59,062 nt of DNA from Rhizobacter sp. (GTDB lineage Bacteria > Pseudomonadota > Gammaproteobacteria > Burkholderiales > Burkholderiaceae_C), in contig JANXWV010000085.1 of NCBI GenBank assembly GCA_025350965.1, positions 1-59,062 on the forward strand. Reading direction: 5' to 3'. Below the pieces are notes generated by a model, which worked only from the letters and a program-made list of their open reading frames with translations, was not told where the DNA came from and ran no database searches. Below, piece by piece: positions 33,922 through 42,574 of the stretch (position 1 is the stretch's first letter; every line of letters begins with the position of its first letter). Position numbers and translations under genes: made by a program.

Positions 33922-35466
33922 ATGCCCAGTGACGCCACGCGCCCCGACCCGCTGGCGGAGACCGCTGCTGGCGGCGCAGCCATTGCCACGCTGATCGAGC
34001 GCATCGTGCGCGGCATCGAACGCGGTGGCCGAGGCTGGACCACGGCGCGCAAGAAGGAGAGCCTGCAACGCGTGCTCGACAGCAGCCGCAGCGATGCGCA
34101 GCGCCTGCAGCAGCGGCTGTCGCAACTGGTTGCCAGTTGGGACGGCGACGTGGCCGATGCGCCCGTCGTGACCGAGTCGGCGGCGCCCGGTGATGCCTTG
34201 CCCGAGGGCGCTGCAATCGTTTCGGCAGTCACGCCGAGCCTCGAGGCGGCGCAGCCGGAGCAGATGCTGGACAGCGCTGGGTGGCAGCACGGGCTGGCCG
34301 CACTGGGCGTGACCGTCGAACTGGCCTTGCCCGCGCCGAACGGCCAGGCCGACGAACTGGCCACGGCGCTCGCGGCGCTGCGCGTGCGCATCCAAGGCGA
34401 AGGTGCCACCCGGCCGTTGATGGATGAACTTGACGCTTTGTGCGAGAGCGCGCGCCACGTGCTGCAACACCGCCACCATCTGCACGATCAGCTGACCCTG
34501 CTGTGCGCCGAGCTCACCGCCAGCTTGACGGACTTGAGCGAAGACGACAGCTGGGCCCGCGGCCAGTGCGAGGCCATGCAGGTGCGCATCGACGAAGGCT
34601 TGAACGCGCGTGGCGTGCGCGCCGTCAGCGAACTGCTGCGTGACACGCGCGAACGCCAGGGAGTGCTGCGCGCCGAGCGAACCCAGGCCCGCGATGCGCT
34701 CAAGAGCCTGATCCACCGCATGCTCAACGAGCTCGACGTGCTGGGCACGCAGACCGGGCAGTTCCACGACAGCGTGGGCCGGTACGCCGAGGTGATTGCG
34801 CACGCCGACTCGCTCGAAGGCCTGGCCGGCGCGGTGCGCGAAATGGTGGAAGAAAGCCGCAGTGTTCAAACCCTCGTGCAGCAGACCCAGGCGCGCCTTC
34901 AGCATGAACACCACCATGCCAGCGCGCTGACCCAACGCGTGAGCGAACTCGAAGCCGAGATGCGCCGCCTGTCCGACGAGGTGTCCACCGACCAGCTCAC
35001 GCAGATCGCCAACCGCCGCGGCCTGTTGCAGGCCTTCGAGGCCGAGCGTGCGCGACTTGCGCGCAGCGGCAGCCCGCTCTGCGTGGGCCTGCTCGACATT
35101 GACAACTTCAAGCGCCTGAACGACGAACTGGGCCATGCCGCCGGTGACACGGCGCTCAAGGCGCTGGCAGCGGTGGTGAGCAAGACCTTGCGGCCCACCG
35201 ACCTGGTGGCGCGCTACGGCGGCGAGGAGTTCGTGGTGCTGCTGCCCGACACGCCGCTGGCCGAGGCGCAGCAGATCCTGACGCGGCTGCAGCGCTCGCT
35301 CAGTGGTGGGCTGTTCATGCACGAACAGAAGAACGTGCTCGTGACGTTCTCGGCCGGCGTCACACCCTACAGGGCCAACGAGCCGATCGAGGCCGCGCTG
35401 GAGCGCGCGGATCAAGGCCTTTACGAGGCCAAGCGCACCGGCAAGAACCGCACCTGTATCGCCTGA
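33922..35466 (+). CDS. GGDEF diguanylate cyclase with long helical N-terminus
   Basis: This 514-residue protein has an N-terminal region of about 340 residues rich in Ala, Leu, Glu and Arg that is probably coiled coil. The C-terminal GGDEF domain includes DQLTQIANRRGLLQAFE, GLLDIDNFKRLNDELGH and the active GGEEF motif (YGGEEFVVLLPDT, about residue 432). It should make c-di-GMP. No I-site RxxD is seen in the usual place before the motif (RPTDLVARYGGEEF has RPTD, a possible I-site). No membrane span is present. It follows the EAL-containing gene by 45 bases and is likely co-transcribed. The domain layout resembles chaperone- or stress-linked cyclases with a DUF-like N-terminus. Confidence 0.9.
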   Translation: MPSDATRPDPLAETAAGGAAIATLIERIVRGIERGGRGWTTARKKESLQRVLDSSRSDAQRLQQRLSQLVASWDGDVADAPVVTESAAPGDALPEGAAIVSAVTPSLEAAQPEQMLDSAGWQHGLAALGVTVELALPAPNGQADELATALAALRVRIQGEGATRPLMDELDALCESARHVLQHRHHLHDQLTLLCAELTASLTDLSEDDSWARGQCEAMQVRIDEGLNARGVRAVSELLRDTRERQGVLRAERTQARDALKSLIHRMLNELDVLGTQTGQFHDSVGRYAEVIAHADSLEGLAGAVREMVEESRSVQTLVQQTQARLQHEHHHASALTQRVSELEAEMRRLSDEVSTDQLTQIANRRGLLQAFEAERARLARSGSPLCVGLLDIDNFKRLNDELGHAAGDTALKALAAVVSKTLRPTDLVARYGGEEFVVLLPDTPLAEAQQILTRLQRSLSGGLFMHEQKNVLVTFSAGVTPYRANEPIEAALERADQGLYEAKRTGKNRTCIA

Positions 35467-35505
35467 CCCGAAGGCCCGGGGCGATGCCGCCGGTGCCCCG
35501 GCCGC

Positions 35506-35883
35506 TCAGCAGTCCTTGAGCTTGTCGGCGACCCCGGTGGTACCGCTGCTTTGGGCCAGCACGGCGATCACGGCCTCGCGGTCGGTCAGGCGGTCTTTGC
35601 GGGCCAGGCTGCCGGCCCGGGTGGCCTGCGATTCAAGTGCATCGCGGCTCGACATGCCGCTGCACGCCAGCAAGTACACCACGCGCCGCGAACTGCCCAG
35701 CGTGGCGCCCGTTTGCGAAGCAACGCGCGGCCCCATCGCCAGCAGGTCTTCGTGGCTCATGCCGACTTTGGGGGCCACGTCGACGAGTTGCTTCGACTCG
35801 GTGCGGCCGATGAAGAAGACCACGACGAAGGCCACCGCCAGGCCAACGCCCGCCACCGTGCCGATGTGCTTGACCATGCTCAT
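35506..35883 (-). CDS. Small membrane-anchored protein of unknown function
   Basis: This 125-residue protein has one N-terminal membrane span (VAGVGLAVAFVVVFFIG) and a polar domain with two cysteines (LLACSG and the terminal DKLKDC). The start at 35883 has AGAGGA about 10 bases upstream; a Met three codons earlier would sit directly on that site. I recognise no family. It is convergent with the cyclase gene. Confidence 0.55.
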   Translation of the reverse strand: MSMVKHIGTVAGVGLAVAFVVVFFIGRTESKQLVDVAPKVGMSHEDLLAMGPRVASQTGATLGSSRRVVYLLACSGMSSRDALESQATRAGSLARKDRLTDREAVIAVLAQSSGTTGVADKLKDC

Positions 35884-36009
35884 GCGCGCCATTCCTCTGG
35901 AGGTTGCGGCAGCGGGCTGCTGCCAATGCGATGACCCATGCTACAAGTTTGCGCTGCGCTGCAACATCCCGCACAGCACATTGGTGCAAATCCCCACAGC
36001 GAGGGGCTG

Positions 36010-36783
36010 TTACAGGATCGGCCGCAGTGCCCGCGCCGCCTCGCGCAGCGGCGGCAAGTACGTTTCCACCAGCTTGGCCGCAGAGTGGCTTTGCAGGTTG
36101 ACCGTCATGCCCATGGCGCCTACGCACTCGCCCTTGCGGTCTTTCACCGGCACGGCAATGCCGCTCAGGCCAAGGTCGAGTTGCTGCTCGGTCGTCCAGT
36201 GGTCCATGGCGCGGGCCACTTGCACGTTGTCGCGAAAGCGCTGTGGGTCGATCACGGTGTGGGCGGTGAAGCTGGCGAATTCGTGCTCGGCGATCCAGCG
36301 CTCAAGTGCGTCCTCGCTCCAGGTCGACAGCATCGCGATGCCCGGCGTCACCACGTGCGCCGGCACCCGCACGCCGACCTGGTAGCCAATGGAGACGAAG
36401 CGCGGCGCGCTGCTGCGCGCCACGTACACCACCTCGTGGGCGTCGAGCACGCTGAAATTCACCGTCTCGCCCGTTTCCATCGACACCCGTTGGATGAACG
36501 GTTGCACCAGCCGGGGCAGGCGCGCCGCACCCAGGTAGCTCTGCCCCAGGCGCAGCACCCGAGGCATCAACCAGTAGCGCTTGCGGTCGCTGCCGGCGTA
36601 GCCGAAGTGCACCAGGCTCAACAGGAACCGCCGCGCTGCAGTCCGCGACAGGCCCGTGCGCACCGCCGCCTCCGAGGGCGTGAGGCGCGGGTGATCGTCG
36701 TCGAAGGCCTCGATCACGCGCAGGCCCTTTCCCAGGCCCTCGATCAAGTCCTTGCGGTCGATCTCGAACGGCGTGTCGTCCAT
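36010..36783 (-). CDS. IclR-family regulator, PcaR/PobR-like
   Basis: This 257-residue regulator has an N-terminal winged helix-turn-helix (RLTPSEAAVRTGLSRTAARR) and a C-terminal IclR effector-binding domain (SVLDAHEVVYVARS, TPGIAMLSTW, GLSGIAVPVKDRKGECVGA). The opening GLGKGLRVIEAFDDDHPRLT is characteristic of the PcaR/PobR/PcaU group that control protocatechuate and 4-hydroxybenzoate catabolism. It is divergent from the AroE-like gene across 146 bases and probably controls the following quinate/shikimate cluster in response to an aromatic or hydroaromatic ligand. Confidence 0.88.
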   Translation of the reverse strand: MDDTPFEIDRKDLIEGLGKGLRVIEAFDDDHPRLTPSEAAVRTGLSRTAARRFLLSLVHFGYAGSDRKRYWLMPRVLRLGQSYLGAARLPRLVQPFIQRVSMETGETVNFSVLDAHEVVYVARSSAPRFVSIGYQVGVRVPAHVVTPGIAMLSTWSEDALERWIAEHEFASFTAHTVIDPQRFRDNVQVARAMDHWTTEQQLDLGLSGIAVPVKDRKGECVGAMGMTVNLQSHSAAKLVETYLPPLREAARALRPIL

Positions 36784-36929
36784 GTGACTCCCTCAGTACT
36801 AACCCCGGAAGCGGCCGATCACCGCGCACAGTGGGCGATGATCGCGCAAATACTGGGGCTCCGCCTTGTGGCGAACCCGGTGCGCACCTACGCTTCGCTT
36901 CACTTTCAACGCACCCGTTTCAACGCGCC

Positions 36930-37781
36930 ATGAACATCTCCGGCACGACCCGTGTCTTTCTCATCCTCGGTGACCCGGTGGCCCAGGTGCGTGCGCCCGA
37001 AGCCTTCAACCACCTGTTCGCGCAGCATGGTGTCGATGCCGTGCTCGTGCCGGCCAACGTGCCGCCAGCCGAGTTGGCGGGCTTCGTTGCGCAGGTCACC
37101 AAGGCCCGCAACATCGACGGCTTGTGGCTGGCCATCCCGCACAAGACGCCGATGGTGGACTTGCTCGACAAGTGCGACCGCCTCGGCAAGAGCGCCGGTG
37201 CGGTGAATGCGGTGCGCCGCAATGCCGACGGCTCGCTCGAAGGCGCGCTGTTCGACGGCGTGGGCTTCACCAAGGCGCTCGATCACTTCGGCATCGCCAT
37301 CCCCGGCGCTCGCGTTCTGGTCGTGGGCGTGGGCGGCGGCGGTGTGGCCATCGCCACGTCGCTCGCCGCGCGCGGTGCCGGTGTCGTGGCGCTGTTCGAC
37401 AACACGCCCGGCCGCACCCAGGCGGTTGCCGCGAAACTGAGCGCCGAGTTCGGTGTCGAGGTGGTGGCCGTGGCCACGCCCGACCCGGCCGGCTATGACC
37501 TCGTCGTGAACGCCACGCCGCTCGGCCTGAAGGCCGGCGACCCGCTGCCGTTCGACGTGGCCCGGCTCGACGCCGGCACGGCCGTTGTCGACATCCTGAT
37601 GAAGAACCAGCCCACACCGCTGCTGTGCGCCTGCCATGCGCGGGGCATCGCCGCGCACCCCGGCTTCGAGATGATGGTGCAGCAGGTGCCCGAGTACCTG
37701 TCGTTCTTCGGCTTCGACAGCATCGCCCGCGCCGTGCAGGCCGACCCGTCCGCCGTGCGCGCGCTGTTTACCGCAGCCTGA
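36930..37781 (+). CDS. Shikimate/quinate dehydrogenase-like protein (AroE family)
   Basis: This 283-residue protein has the AroE fold. The catalytic Lys72 is in LAIPHKTPM, Asn93 in AGAVNAV and Asp109 in LFDGVGF. The Rossmann loop is VGVGGGGVAIATSLAARGA. The N-terminal substrate loop is unusual (GDPVAQVRAPEAFN, where AroE has a Ser/His-containing GxPxxHSxSP). It is therefore probably a catabolic paralogue acting on quinate, shikimate or a related acid rather than the biosynthetic AroE. It is the first gene of the cluster, divergent from the IclR regulator, and the transporter genes follow 44 bases downstream. Confidence 0.8.
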   Translation: MNISGTTRVFLILGDPVAQVRAPEAFNHLFAQHGVDAVLVPANVPPAELAGFVAQVTKARNIDGLWLAIPHKTPMVDLLDKCDRLGKSAGAVNAVRRNADGSLEGALFDGVGFTKALDHFGIAIPGARVLVVGVGGGGVAIATSLAARGAGVVALFDNTPGRTQAVAAKLSAEFGVEVVAVATPDPAGYDLVVNATPLGLKAGDPLPFDVARLDAGTAVVDILMKNQPTPLLCACHARGIAAHPGFEMMVQQVPEYLSFFGFDSIARAVQADPSAVRALFTAA

Positions 37782-37825
37782 CCACTTTCCCGTTCCAACC
37801 GACCGTTCAAACAATGGAGACAACC

Positions 37826-38977
37826 ATGAACAAGCGTCCCTTCCTCGTCACCGCACTGGCCTTCGCTGCGGCCTTGACCTTCGGCGCGCAGGCGCAAGCC
37901 CAGACCATCAAGCTCGCGGTGCTGCAGGAGCTCTCGGGGGCAGGCGCCACGGCCGGCACGAATGCCAGGAACGGCATCGAGCTGGCGGTGAAGGAGATCA
38001 ACGCCAACGGCGGCATCCTCGGCCGCAAGATCGAGACACTGGTCGCCGACACGCAGAGCAACCCGAGCGTGGCCAAGGGCCTGGCGCAGAAGGCGGTCGA
38101 CGACAACGTGTTCGCGGTGATGGGCCCGACGTTCTCGGGCTCGATCCTCGTGAGCATGACCGAGACCAAGCGCGCCGAGATCCCCAACTTCACCGGCGGC
38201 GAGGCCGCCTCGATCACGAAGCAGGGCAACCCGTACATCTTCCGCACCAGCTTCACGCAGGACACGGCGATGCCGAAGGTCGCGCGCTACATCGCGGGCA
38301 ACCTGAAGGCCAAGACGGTCGCGGTGATCTTCGTCAACAACGACTTCGGCAAGGGTGGGCGTGACTCGATCACCAAGGCGCTCGAAGGCCTGGGCGCGAA
38401 GGTCGTGGCCGACATCTCCACCGACTCCGGCCAGGTCGACTTCTCGGCCCCGGTGCTCAAGGCCAAGCAGAGCAACGCCGACGTGGTGTTCGTCTACTCG
38501 AACGAAGAAGAGTCGGCACGCGCGCTGCGCGAACTGCGCAAGCAAGGCTGGACGAAACCGATCGTCGGCGAGACCACGCTGACCGGCCAGAAGGTGATCG
38601 AGCTCGCCGGTGACGCGGCCAACGGCGCTGTCGCCCACGTTGGCCTGACGGTGGATGCACCGATCCCACTGATGCTCAAGTTCAAGGCCAAGTTCTACCA
38701 GGAGTACAAGTACGTCTCCGATCACAACGGCATCAAGGGCTACACCGGCGTGTACCTGCTGAAGGCGGCGATCGAGAAGGCCGGCAAGGTCGACCGCATC
38801 GCCGCTGCCAAGGCCCTGCACGGCCTCACGGTACTGGCCTCGAAGGAGCCGGGCGTCATCATGGACGTGACGGTCGACGCCAACGGCGACCTCGACCGCG
38901 AGAGCTTCATCGTCGAGGTGAAGGACGGCAAGCAGGTCGTGAAGGAAACGCTGCCCGCGCTCGGCAAGAAGTCGTAG
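37826..38977 (+). CDS. Liv-type ABC transporter substrate-binding protein
   Basis: This 383-residue periplasmic protein has a signal peptide (cleavage near AQAQA, about residue 23) and a peripla_BP_6 fold: IKLAVLQELSGAGATAGTNA, GIELAVKEINANGGILGRKI, VFAVMGPTFSGSILVSMTET, TVAVIFVNNDFGKGG. These proteins bind branched-chain amino acids but also many aromatic and carboxylic acids. In this cluster the likely ligand is quinate, shikimate or a related aromatic compound, which is inference. A GGAG ribosome-binding site precedes the ATG at 37826. Confidence 0.88.
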   Translation: MNKRPFLVTALAFAAALTFGAQAQAQTIKLAVLQELSGAGATAGTNARNGIELAVKEINANGGILGRKIETLVADTQSNPSVAKGLAQKAVDDNVFAVMGPTFSGSILVSMTETKRAEIPNFTGGEAASITKQGNPYIFRTSFTQDTAMPKVARYIAGNLKAKTVAVIFVNNDFGKGGRDSITKALEGLGAKVVADISTDSGQVDFSAPVLKAKQSNADVVFVYSNEEESARALRELRKQGWTKPIVGETTLTGQKVIELAGDAANGAVAHVGLTVDAPIPLMLKFKAKFYQEYKYVSDHNGIKGYTGVYLLKAAIEKAGKVDRIAAAKALHGLTVLASKEPGVIMDVTVDANGDLDRESFIVEVKDGKQVVKETLPALGKKS

Positions 38978-38997
38978 CCACCGCACGCAAGGCCGCC

Positions 38998-39873
38998 ATG
39001 ACCGACTTCCTCCAACTCCTGCTCTCCGGCATGGCCACGGGCAGCATTTACGCGGTGGCCGCGCTCGGCTTCACGCTGCTGTGGCAAGCCTCGGGCACCA
39101 TCAACTTCGCGCAGGGCGAGTTCGTGATGCTGCCGGCCTTCGTGATGCTCGGCTTCAACGCGGTGGGTGCGCCGCTGCTGGTGAGCTTCGCGCTGACCTG
39201 CGTCGTCGCCGTGCTCGTGCTCGGCTACGGCTTCAAGCGCGGCATCGCCGACCCGCTGCTGCGCTTCGGCATGATGCCGATCGTGGTGGCGACAATCGGC
39301 CTGGCCATCGCGATGCGCAGCGGCGTGCGCGCCGGCTACAGCGCCGAGGCGCACCCGTTCCCGAGCCTGTTCGCCGACAAGCTGTTCAACGTGGCGGGCG
39401 TCACCGTCACGCTGGCCGACATCGGCACGCTGGTTCTGGCCCTGCTGCTGGTACTGGGCACGCAGGCCTTCCTGGCCAAGACCGTCACCGGCCGCGCGAT
39501 GCAGGCCGTGGCGCAGAACACCGACAGCGCCACCGTGCTCGGCATCAATGTGCCGCGCATGATCTTCTACACGTTCGCCATCAATGCGCTGCTCGCCTGT
39601 GCCGCGGCGCTGCTCGTCACGCCCACCTACCTCGCCAAGTTCGACATGGGCGAGTCGCTGGGCAACAAGGCGTTCTTCGCGGCCATCATCGGCGGCTTCA
39701 ACAACTCGCGCGGCGCGCTGCTCGGCGGGTTGATCGTGGGCATCTCCGAGAACCTGGCGGCGGCCTACGTCTCGCCGACCTACAAGGACGCCGTCGCCCT
39801 TGTCATCTTCATGCTCGTCATCCTGTTCAAGCCGCAAGGGCTCTTGGGCAAGAAGACCGAGCGCAAAGTCTAG
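38998..39873 (+). CDS. livH: Liv-type ABC transporter permease (LivH family)
   Basis: This 291-residue inner-membrane permease has about eight hydrophobic segments. Family motifs are SGMATGSIYAVAALGFTLLW, the LivH entry TINFAQGEF and the late IIGGFNNSRGALLGGLIVGI. It forms the channel with the LivM-like protein. It starts 20 bases after the binding-protein gene. The downstream gap to livM is unusually long (112 bases) and GC-rich with hairpins. Confidence 0.92.
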   Translation: MTDFLQLLLSGMATGSIYAVAALGFTLLWQASGTINFAQGEFVMLPAFVMLGFNAVGAPLLVSFALTCVVAVLVLGYGFKRGIADPLLRFGMMPIVVATIGLAIAMRSGVRAGYSAEAHPFPSLFADKLFNVAGVTVTLADIGTLVLALLLVLGTQAFLAKTVTGRAMQAVAQNTDSATVLGINVPRMIFYTFAINALLACAAALLVTPTYLAKFDMGESLGNKAFFAAIIGGFNNSRGALLGGLIVGISENLAAAYVSPTYKDAVALVIFMLVILFKPQGLLGKKTERKV

Positions 39874-39890
39874 TGATGACAACCCCTCGT

Positions 39891-39947
39891 CCGACGCGTA
39901 CGTCGGCCGATCCCCCACGGGGATGCGGGCCGGCTTGGGGCGGCCCG
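39891..39947. repeat. GC-rich multi-hairpin intergenic element between livH and livM
   Basis: Within the 112-base livH-livM gap lie a perfect CCGACG/CGTCGG stem (39891-39906) and a 7-bp CGGGCCG/CGGCCCG stem (39926-39947), with a CCCCCACGGGG between them. I recall very similar sequences as dispersed intergenic repeats in Burkholderiales genomes. It could stabilise or attenuate the operon mRNA. Copy number elsewhere cannot be seen here. Confidence 0.45.
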
Positions 39948-39985
39948 GCGCTCGGCCCGCGCGCTCAACATTCATCGAGACATCA

Positions 39986-40978
39986 ATGAAGAAATCACTT
40001 CTCTTCGGGCTCGTTGGCCTCGTCGTCTTGCTGTTGCTGCCCTTCGCGCTCAAGAACTACGGACTCACGCTGATCAGCAAGTGGCTGGTGTTCGTGATCG
40101 CCACGATGGGCCTGAACCTCACGGTGGGCTATGCAGGCCAGAAGTCGCTCGGGCATGCGGCGTTCTTCGGCATCGGCGCCTACACGGTGGCGATCCTGCT
40201 GAAGGCCGGCATCAGCTTCTGGGTCGGCCTGCCACTCGCCGCGCTGCTGTGCTTCGTGATCGGCCTCGGCCTCGGCTTCCCGGCGCTGCGCGTGCAGACG
40301 ATCTACCTTGCCTTCGCGACGCTCGGCTTCAACACCGCCATCTGGCTCGTGATGCGCAATGAAGAGTGGCTCACCGGCGGCACCTTCGGCATCAACAACA
40401 TCGCGCGGCCGTCGTTCCTCGGGCTCGATCTCGAAGGCAACCGCGCGTACTACTACTTCGTGCTCGCGGTCGCCGTCGTGCTCGGCCTCCTGCTGTGGGG
40501 CCTGCTGCGCTCGCCGTGGGGCAAGGCCTTCACTGCGCTTCGCGACAACACCATCCGCGCCGAGAGCCTGGGCGTGAACATCCAGGCCTACACGCTGCTG
40601 TCGTTCGCGATCGGAGCGGTGTATGCGGGCGTGGCCGGCGGCCTGTTCGCGTCGCTGATCGGGCTGATCGAGCCGGCGCAGTTCGCGGTCGGCGAGTCGA
40701 TCATGATGTACCTCATGGTCGTGGTCGGCGGGCCGGGCTACTTTCTCGGGCCGCTGCTCGGCTCGGCGGTGGGCGTGCTGCTGCCCGAGTGGCTGCGTTT
40801 CGCGCAGGCCTGGTACCTGTTCGTGTTCGGCTCGGCGGTGGTCGTGCTGATGCTGTGGCTGCCCGACGGCTTGCTGAGCATCCCCGACCGCATCAAGGCA
40901 AGGCGCCTGTCGCGCGAGGCATCGGCGGCGCGTGCCGCATCGGCCAAGGCCGCGCCTGCTGCGGAAATGGGAGTCTGA
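39986..40978 (+). CDS. livM: Liv-type ABC transporter permease (LivM family)
   Basis: This 330-residue permease has about nine membrane segments and the LivM signatures MGLNLTVGYAGQKSLGHAAF, FGIGAYTVAIL and VVVGGPGYFLGPLLGS. A hydrophilic Ala/Lys/Arg tail follows the last span. The ATG at 39986 gives a clean membrane N-terminus (MKKSLLFGLVGLVVLLLL). It is followed 2 bases later by the first ATPase gene. Confidence 0.92.
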   Translation: MKKSLLFGLVGLVVLLLLPFALKNYGLTLISKWLVFVIATMGLNLTVGYAGQKSLGHAAFFGIGAYTVAILLKAGISFWVGLPLAALLCFVIGLGLGFPALRVQTIYLAFATLGFNTAIWLVMRNEEWLTGGTFGINNIARPSFLGLDLEGNRAYYYFVLAVAVVLGLLLWGLLRSPWGKAFTALRDNTIRAESLGVNIQAYTLLSFAIGAVYAGVAGGLFASLIGLIEPAQFAVGESIMMYLMVVVGGPGYFLGPLLGSAVGVLLPEWLRFAQAWYLFVFGSAVVVLMLWLPDGLLSIPDRIKARRLSREASAARAASAKAAPAAEMGV

Positions 40979-40980
40979 GC

Positions 40981-41742
40981 ATGAGCGCATCCCTTCTCAA
41001 AGTGACGGGCCTGAAGAAGGCCTACGGAGCGATCCAGGCGGTCGGCGGTGTCTCGTTCGAGGTGCAGCCGGGCGAGATCTTCGGCGTGATCGGGCCGAAC
41101 GGCTCGGGCAAGACGACCATGTTCAACAGCGTGCTCGGCCAGATCACGCCCGACGCCGGCAGCATCGAGCTGAACGGGCAAGACATCACGAAGCTCAGCC
41201 CGTTGCAGCTGAATCAGCGCGGCGTGGGCCGCACCTTCCAGACGCTGCAGGTGTTCGGCAAGATGACGGTGCGCGACAACCTCATCGTCGCGGCGCAAGA
41301 GCACCGCGGCAGCATGTGGAGCCGCATGTTCGCGCCGGGTGATTCGGGGCTCGGTGCCAAGGCCGACGCGCTGATCGACCAGTTCCGCATCCGCCATGTG
41401 GCCGACAAGAAGGCGGGCGAGCTGAGCTACGGCCAGCAGAAGCTGGTCGACATCGCGATGGCCTTCATGAGCGAGCCCGCGCTGGTGCTGCTCGACGAGC
41501 CCTGCGCTGGCGTGAACCCGAGCCTGGTGGGCGGCATCAGCACCTTGCTGAAAGAGCTCAACGGCAAGCCGCGCGCCGATGGCAAGGCGGCGAGCTTCAT
41601 CGTGATCGAACACAACATGGACTTCGTGATGGACCTGTGCCACCGCATCATGGTCATGGTCGAAGGCACGGTGATGGCCATCGGCACGCCGGCCGAGATC
41701 CGCGGCAATCGGCAGGTGCTCGAAGCCTACCTGGGGAGCTGA
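40981..41742 (+). CDS. livG: Liv-type ABC transporter ATP-binding protein (LivG family)
   Basis: This 253-residue ABC ATPase has Walker A GPNGSGKTT, a Q-loop region with RTFQTLQVFGKMTV, signature LSYGQQKLVDIAMAF and Walker B ALVLLDEPCAGVNP. LivG proteins characteristically have a YGQQK/R signature instead of SGGQ, as here. It powers the import of the cluster substrate together with the LivF-like protein encoded next, 2 bases away. Confidence 0.94.
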   Translation: MSASLLKVTGLKKAYGAIQAVGGVSFEVQPGEIFGVIGPNGSGKTTMFNSVLGQITPDAGSIELNGQDITKLSPLQLNQRGVGRTFQTLQVFGKMTVRDNLIVAAQEHRGSMWSRMFAPGDSGLGAKADALIDQFRIRHVADKKAGELSYGQQKLVDIAMAFMSEPALVLLDEPCAGVNPSLVGGISTLLKELNGKPRADGKAASFIVIEHNMDFVMDLCHRIMVMVEGTVMAIGTPAEIRGNRQVLEAYLGS

Positions 41743-41744
41743 CC

Positions 41745-42536
41745 ATGACGACCACCACTGCACAGTCGGACATCGCCATCGAGTTCGACGATGTGGTCGC
41801 CGGCTACGGCGACTTCATGATCCTGAACAACCTGAGCCTGAAGGCCAAGCGCGGCAAGATCACGCTTCTGCTCGGGCCCAACGGTGCCGGCAAGTCCACG
41901 GTGCTCAAGGCCTTGTTCGGCATGCTCAAGGTGCGCCAGGGCAGCATCAAGCTCGACGGCCAGAACATCACCGGCGCGACTGCCAAAGACCTGCTGACGA
42001 AGCACGGCGTCGCCTTCGTGCCGCAGGGCCGCAACCTGTTCGGTCAGCTCACCGTGTGGGAGAACCTCGAACTCGGCGGCATCACGCTCGGCATGAAGAC
42101 AACGCACGAGCGAATCCCCGAGGTGCTGGAGCGCTTCCCGCGCGTGAAGGAGCGCTTGAACAGCGCCGCCTCCATGCTCTCCGGCGGCGAGCAGAAGCAG
42201 CTCGAAGTCGGCCGCGCGCTGCTGCTGCGGCCGAAGGTGCTGCTGATCGACGAGCCGTCGATCGGCCTCTCGCCGATGGTCGTGGCCGATGTGTTCAAGC
42301 TGCTGCGCGCGCTTGCCGACCAGGGCACCACGGTGCTGATGGTCGAGCAGAACGTGAAGAGCGCGCTGAAGATGGCCGACGAAGCCATCGCCCTCGAATC
42401 GGGCCGCCTGGTGCTGCACAAGCGCGCCGACGAGCTGCTGGCCGACCCGAACATCGAGCGCCTGTTCCTCGGCGGCGCGCACCAGGCCGCCACGCCCGGC
42501 ACGACCGGCGCGGCCTCCGCTGCCGGCATACTTTGA
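41745..42536 (+). CDS. livF: Liv-type ABC transporter ATP-binding protein (LivF family)
   Basis: This 263-residue ABC ATPase has Walker A GPNGAGKST, VAFVPQGRNLFGQLTVWENL, signature MLSGGEQKQLEVGRAL and Walker B VLLIDEPSIGLSP. A short Ala/Gly/Thr-rich tail extends beyond the usual LivF end. The ATG at 41745 follows the livG stop by 2 bases. It completes the five-component transporter. Confidence 0.94.
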   Translation: MTTTTAQSDIAIEFDDVVAGYGDFMILNNLSLKAKRGKITLLLGPNGAGKSTVLKALFGMLKVRQGSIKLDGQNITGATAKDLLTKHGVAFVPQGRNLFGQLTVWENLELGGITLGMKTTHERIPEVLERFPRVKERLNSAASMLSGGEQKQLEVGRALLLRPKVLLIDEPSIGLSPMVVADVFKLLRALADQGTTVLMVEQNVKSALKMADEAIALESGRLVLHKRADELLADPNIERLFLGGAHQAATPGTTGAASAAGIL

Positions 42537-42574
42537 CCCTGGCGCGCCGCGCAGCCAACGAGAGGCCTGTCGCC

